From Thermaerobacter marianensis (GTDB lineage Bacteria; Bacillota; Sulfobacillia; DYIH01; DYIG01), in NCBI GenBank assembly GCA_020723725.1, contig DYIG01000095.1, positions 1 through 6,437 on the forward strand: 6,437 nucleotides of DNA, written 5' to 3'. Position numbers and translations under genes: made by a program. The notes under the pieces were generated by a model. The model was not told where the DNA came from, did no database searches, and worked only from the letters and a program-made list of their open reading frames with translations. The stretch's first letter is position 1; each line of letters starts with the position of its first letter. Positions 5,579 through 6,437 of this stretch are shown in pieces.

Positions 5579-6340
5579 ATGGGACAAAAAGTGCACCCCA
5601 AAGCATTGCGAATCGGGATTATTAGAGACTGGGATGCCCGTTGGTATTCCCGAAAGGAATATGGCTCGCTTTTGCATGAAGATATAGAGGTCCGCGAATT
5701 CCTCAAGCGCAAGCTGAAGGATTCAGGGATTTCTCGTATCGAGATAAGCCGTGCGGCCAATCGGGTGACAGTTAATATACACACTGCCAAACCAGGAATG
5801 GTCATTGGTCGTGGTGGTACAGGGGTTGAACTGCTCCGTCAGGAGTTGGAGCGGAAGACGGGCAAGAGTGTTTCTTTGAATATTATTGAAGTCAAAGCCC
5901 CTGAATTGGACGCACAACTGGTTGCGGAGAGTGTTGCGCAGCAGCTTGAGCGGCGGGTGGCGTTTCGCAGGGCTATAAAACAGGCCGTTTCTCGATCCCG
6001 GCGGGCTGGAGCCAAGGGTGTCAAGATCATGGTTTCAGGCCGACTCGGTGGGGCTGAGCTCTCTCGCACTGAGTGGACCGCTGATGGCTCCGTCCCGCTC
6101 CACACCTTCAGGGCGGATGTTGACTACGGTTTTGCGGAGGCATTTACAACCTACGGACAGATAGGCGTGAAGTGCTGGATTAATCGTGGCGAGATTCTCC
6201 CTGAGAGCCGGGATAGGGGAGATGTTTCTATCCGGAGTAAGGGAGCCTTGAGGTCTGAGGAAACCGGAGAAGATCTGGTAGAGGTCGGTAAGCAAGCTGC
6301 CGATACCCTGAGCGCCGACACGAATGAAGGGGGTGCATAG
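5579..6340 (+). CDS. rpsC: 30S ribosomal protein S3 with acidic C-terminal tail
   Basis: S3 is a 30S head protein at the mRNA entry channel, where it contributes to the ribosome's helicase activity. MGQKVHPKALRIGIIRDWD is the standard start; GGGGAGG (5565-5571) lies 7 bases before ATG. The N-terminal KH type-2 domain carries the VIGRGG motif (75-80). The C-terminal S3 domain has FRRAIKQAV (129-137), whose Arg130, Arg131 and Lys134 match the E. coli helicase residues 131, 132 and 135, followed by VSGRLGGAELSRTEW and PLHTFRADVDYGFAEA. The family core ends near ILPES (206-210). The protein then runs on to 253, longer than the usual 210-230. From 226 onward the tail has eight Asp/Glu and one Lys, in contrast to the basic tails common in ribosomal proteins. 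rplP starts 3 bases after the stop. Confidence 0.97.
   Translation: MGQKVHPKALRIGIIRDWDARWYSRKEYGSLLHEDIEVREFLKRKLKDSGISRIEISRAANRVTVNIHTAKPGMVIGRGGTGVELLRQELERKTGKSVSLNIIEVKAPELDAQLVAESVAQQLERRVAFRRAIKQAVSRSRRAGAKGVKIMVSGRLGGAELSRTEWTADGSVPLHTFRADVDYGFAEAFTTYGQIGVKCWINRGEILPESRDRGDVSIRSKGALRSEETGEDLVEVGKQAADTLSADTNEGGA
6327..6334 (+). promoter_or_regulatory. Shine-Dalgarno site that decides the rplP start
   Basis: AAGGGGGT lies inside the end of rpsC, 9 bases before GTG 6344, 12 before TTG 6347 and 15 before ATG 6350. The spacing favours the GTG start. Confidence 0.6.
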
Positions 6341-6343
6341 GCC

Positions 6344-6437
6344 GTGTTGATGCCAAAGCGTGTAAAGTACCGTAAACAGCATCGTGGTCGTAGGAAGGGT
6401 CAGGCTGAGCGCGGCTCCACCCTGCTTCACGGTGATT
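6344..6437 (+). CDS. rplP: 50S ribosomal protein L16, N-terminal part (3' end outside window)
   Basis: L16 is a 50S protein that stabilises tRNA in the A site near the peptidyl transferase centre and is among the last to join the subunit. Thirty-one codons are visible, read from GTG as MLMPKRVKYRKQHRGRRKGQ, followed by AERGSTLLHGD. The MLxPKRVKYRKQHRG opening is diagnostic. TTG (6347) and ATG (6350) are in-frame alternatives, but the GTG start gives the family's usual N-terminus and the best Shine-Dalgarno spacing. It follows rpsC by 3 bases, so coupling is likely. The window edge truncates it; there is no sign of a broken gene. Confidence 0.95.
   Translation, partial: MLMPKRVKYRKQHRGRRKGQAERGSTLLHGD

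Noticed and set aside
6035..6430. 131-codon minus-strand open frame across the rpsC end and rplP start
   Set aside because: It is antisense to two certain genes and matches no known protein by eye.

Overview
The window is a stretch of a bacterial str/S10 ribosomal-protein gene cluster. Every gene is on the + strand, in the order fusA (3' part) - tuf - rpsJ - rplC - rplD - rplW - rplB - rpsS - rplV - rpsC - rplP (5' part). The protein sequences are unambiguous family members. The order is the one conserved across most bacteria, with the end of the str operon (fusA, tuf) running directly into the S10 operon, as is common in Firmicutes. No mobile element, tRNA, rRNA, CRISPR array or terminator was seen. 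Nothing here is an undescribed system; the points of interest are unusual residues within otherwise standard proteins.

Organism: the proteins look like those of a Gram-positive, low-to-mid GC lineage of the Clostridia/Peptococcaceae type (Desulfotomaculum, Pelotomaculum, Moorella relatives). The main clue is EF-Tu. Its G domain carries a four-cysteine stretch after the SALK motif, which I recall from Desulfotomaculum-like EF-Tu. The strong purine-rich Shine-Dalgarno sites, often runs of G, and the L3 loop (residues 142-154) also fit Firmicutes. GC content looks to be in the mid 50s by eye. The genus is not resolved.

Layout: 1-857 is the C-terminal part of EF-G (end of domain III, then IV and V). 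898-2100 is full EF-Tu. 2101-2168 is the longest intergenic gap and the only place where an internal promoter might sit; it has a perfect TTGACA but no good -10 partner. 2169-6340 holds S10, L3, L4, L23, L2, S19, L22 and S3 with gaps of 0-26 bases, or a 4-base overlap at rplD/rplW. The window ends 31 codons into L16.

The genes work together in translation. EF-Tu delivers aminoacyl-tRNA and EF-G translocates it. S10, S19 and S3 build the head of the 30S subunit. L2, L3, L4, L22 and L23 are 50S proteins that line or support the peptidyl transferase centre and exit tunnel. The tight spacing and missing terminators imply one polycistronic mRNA with translational coupling.
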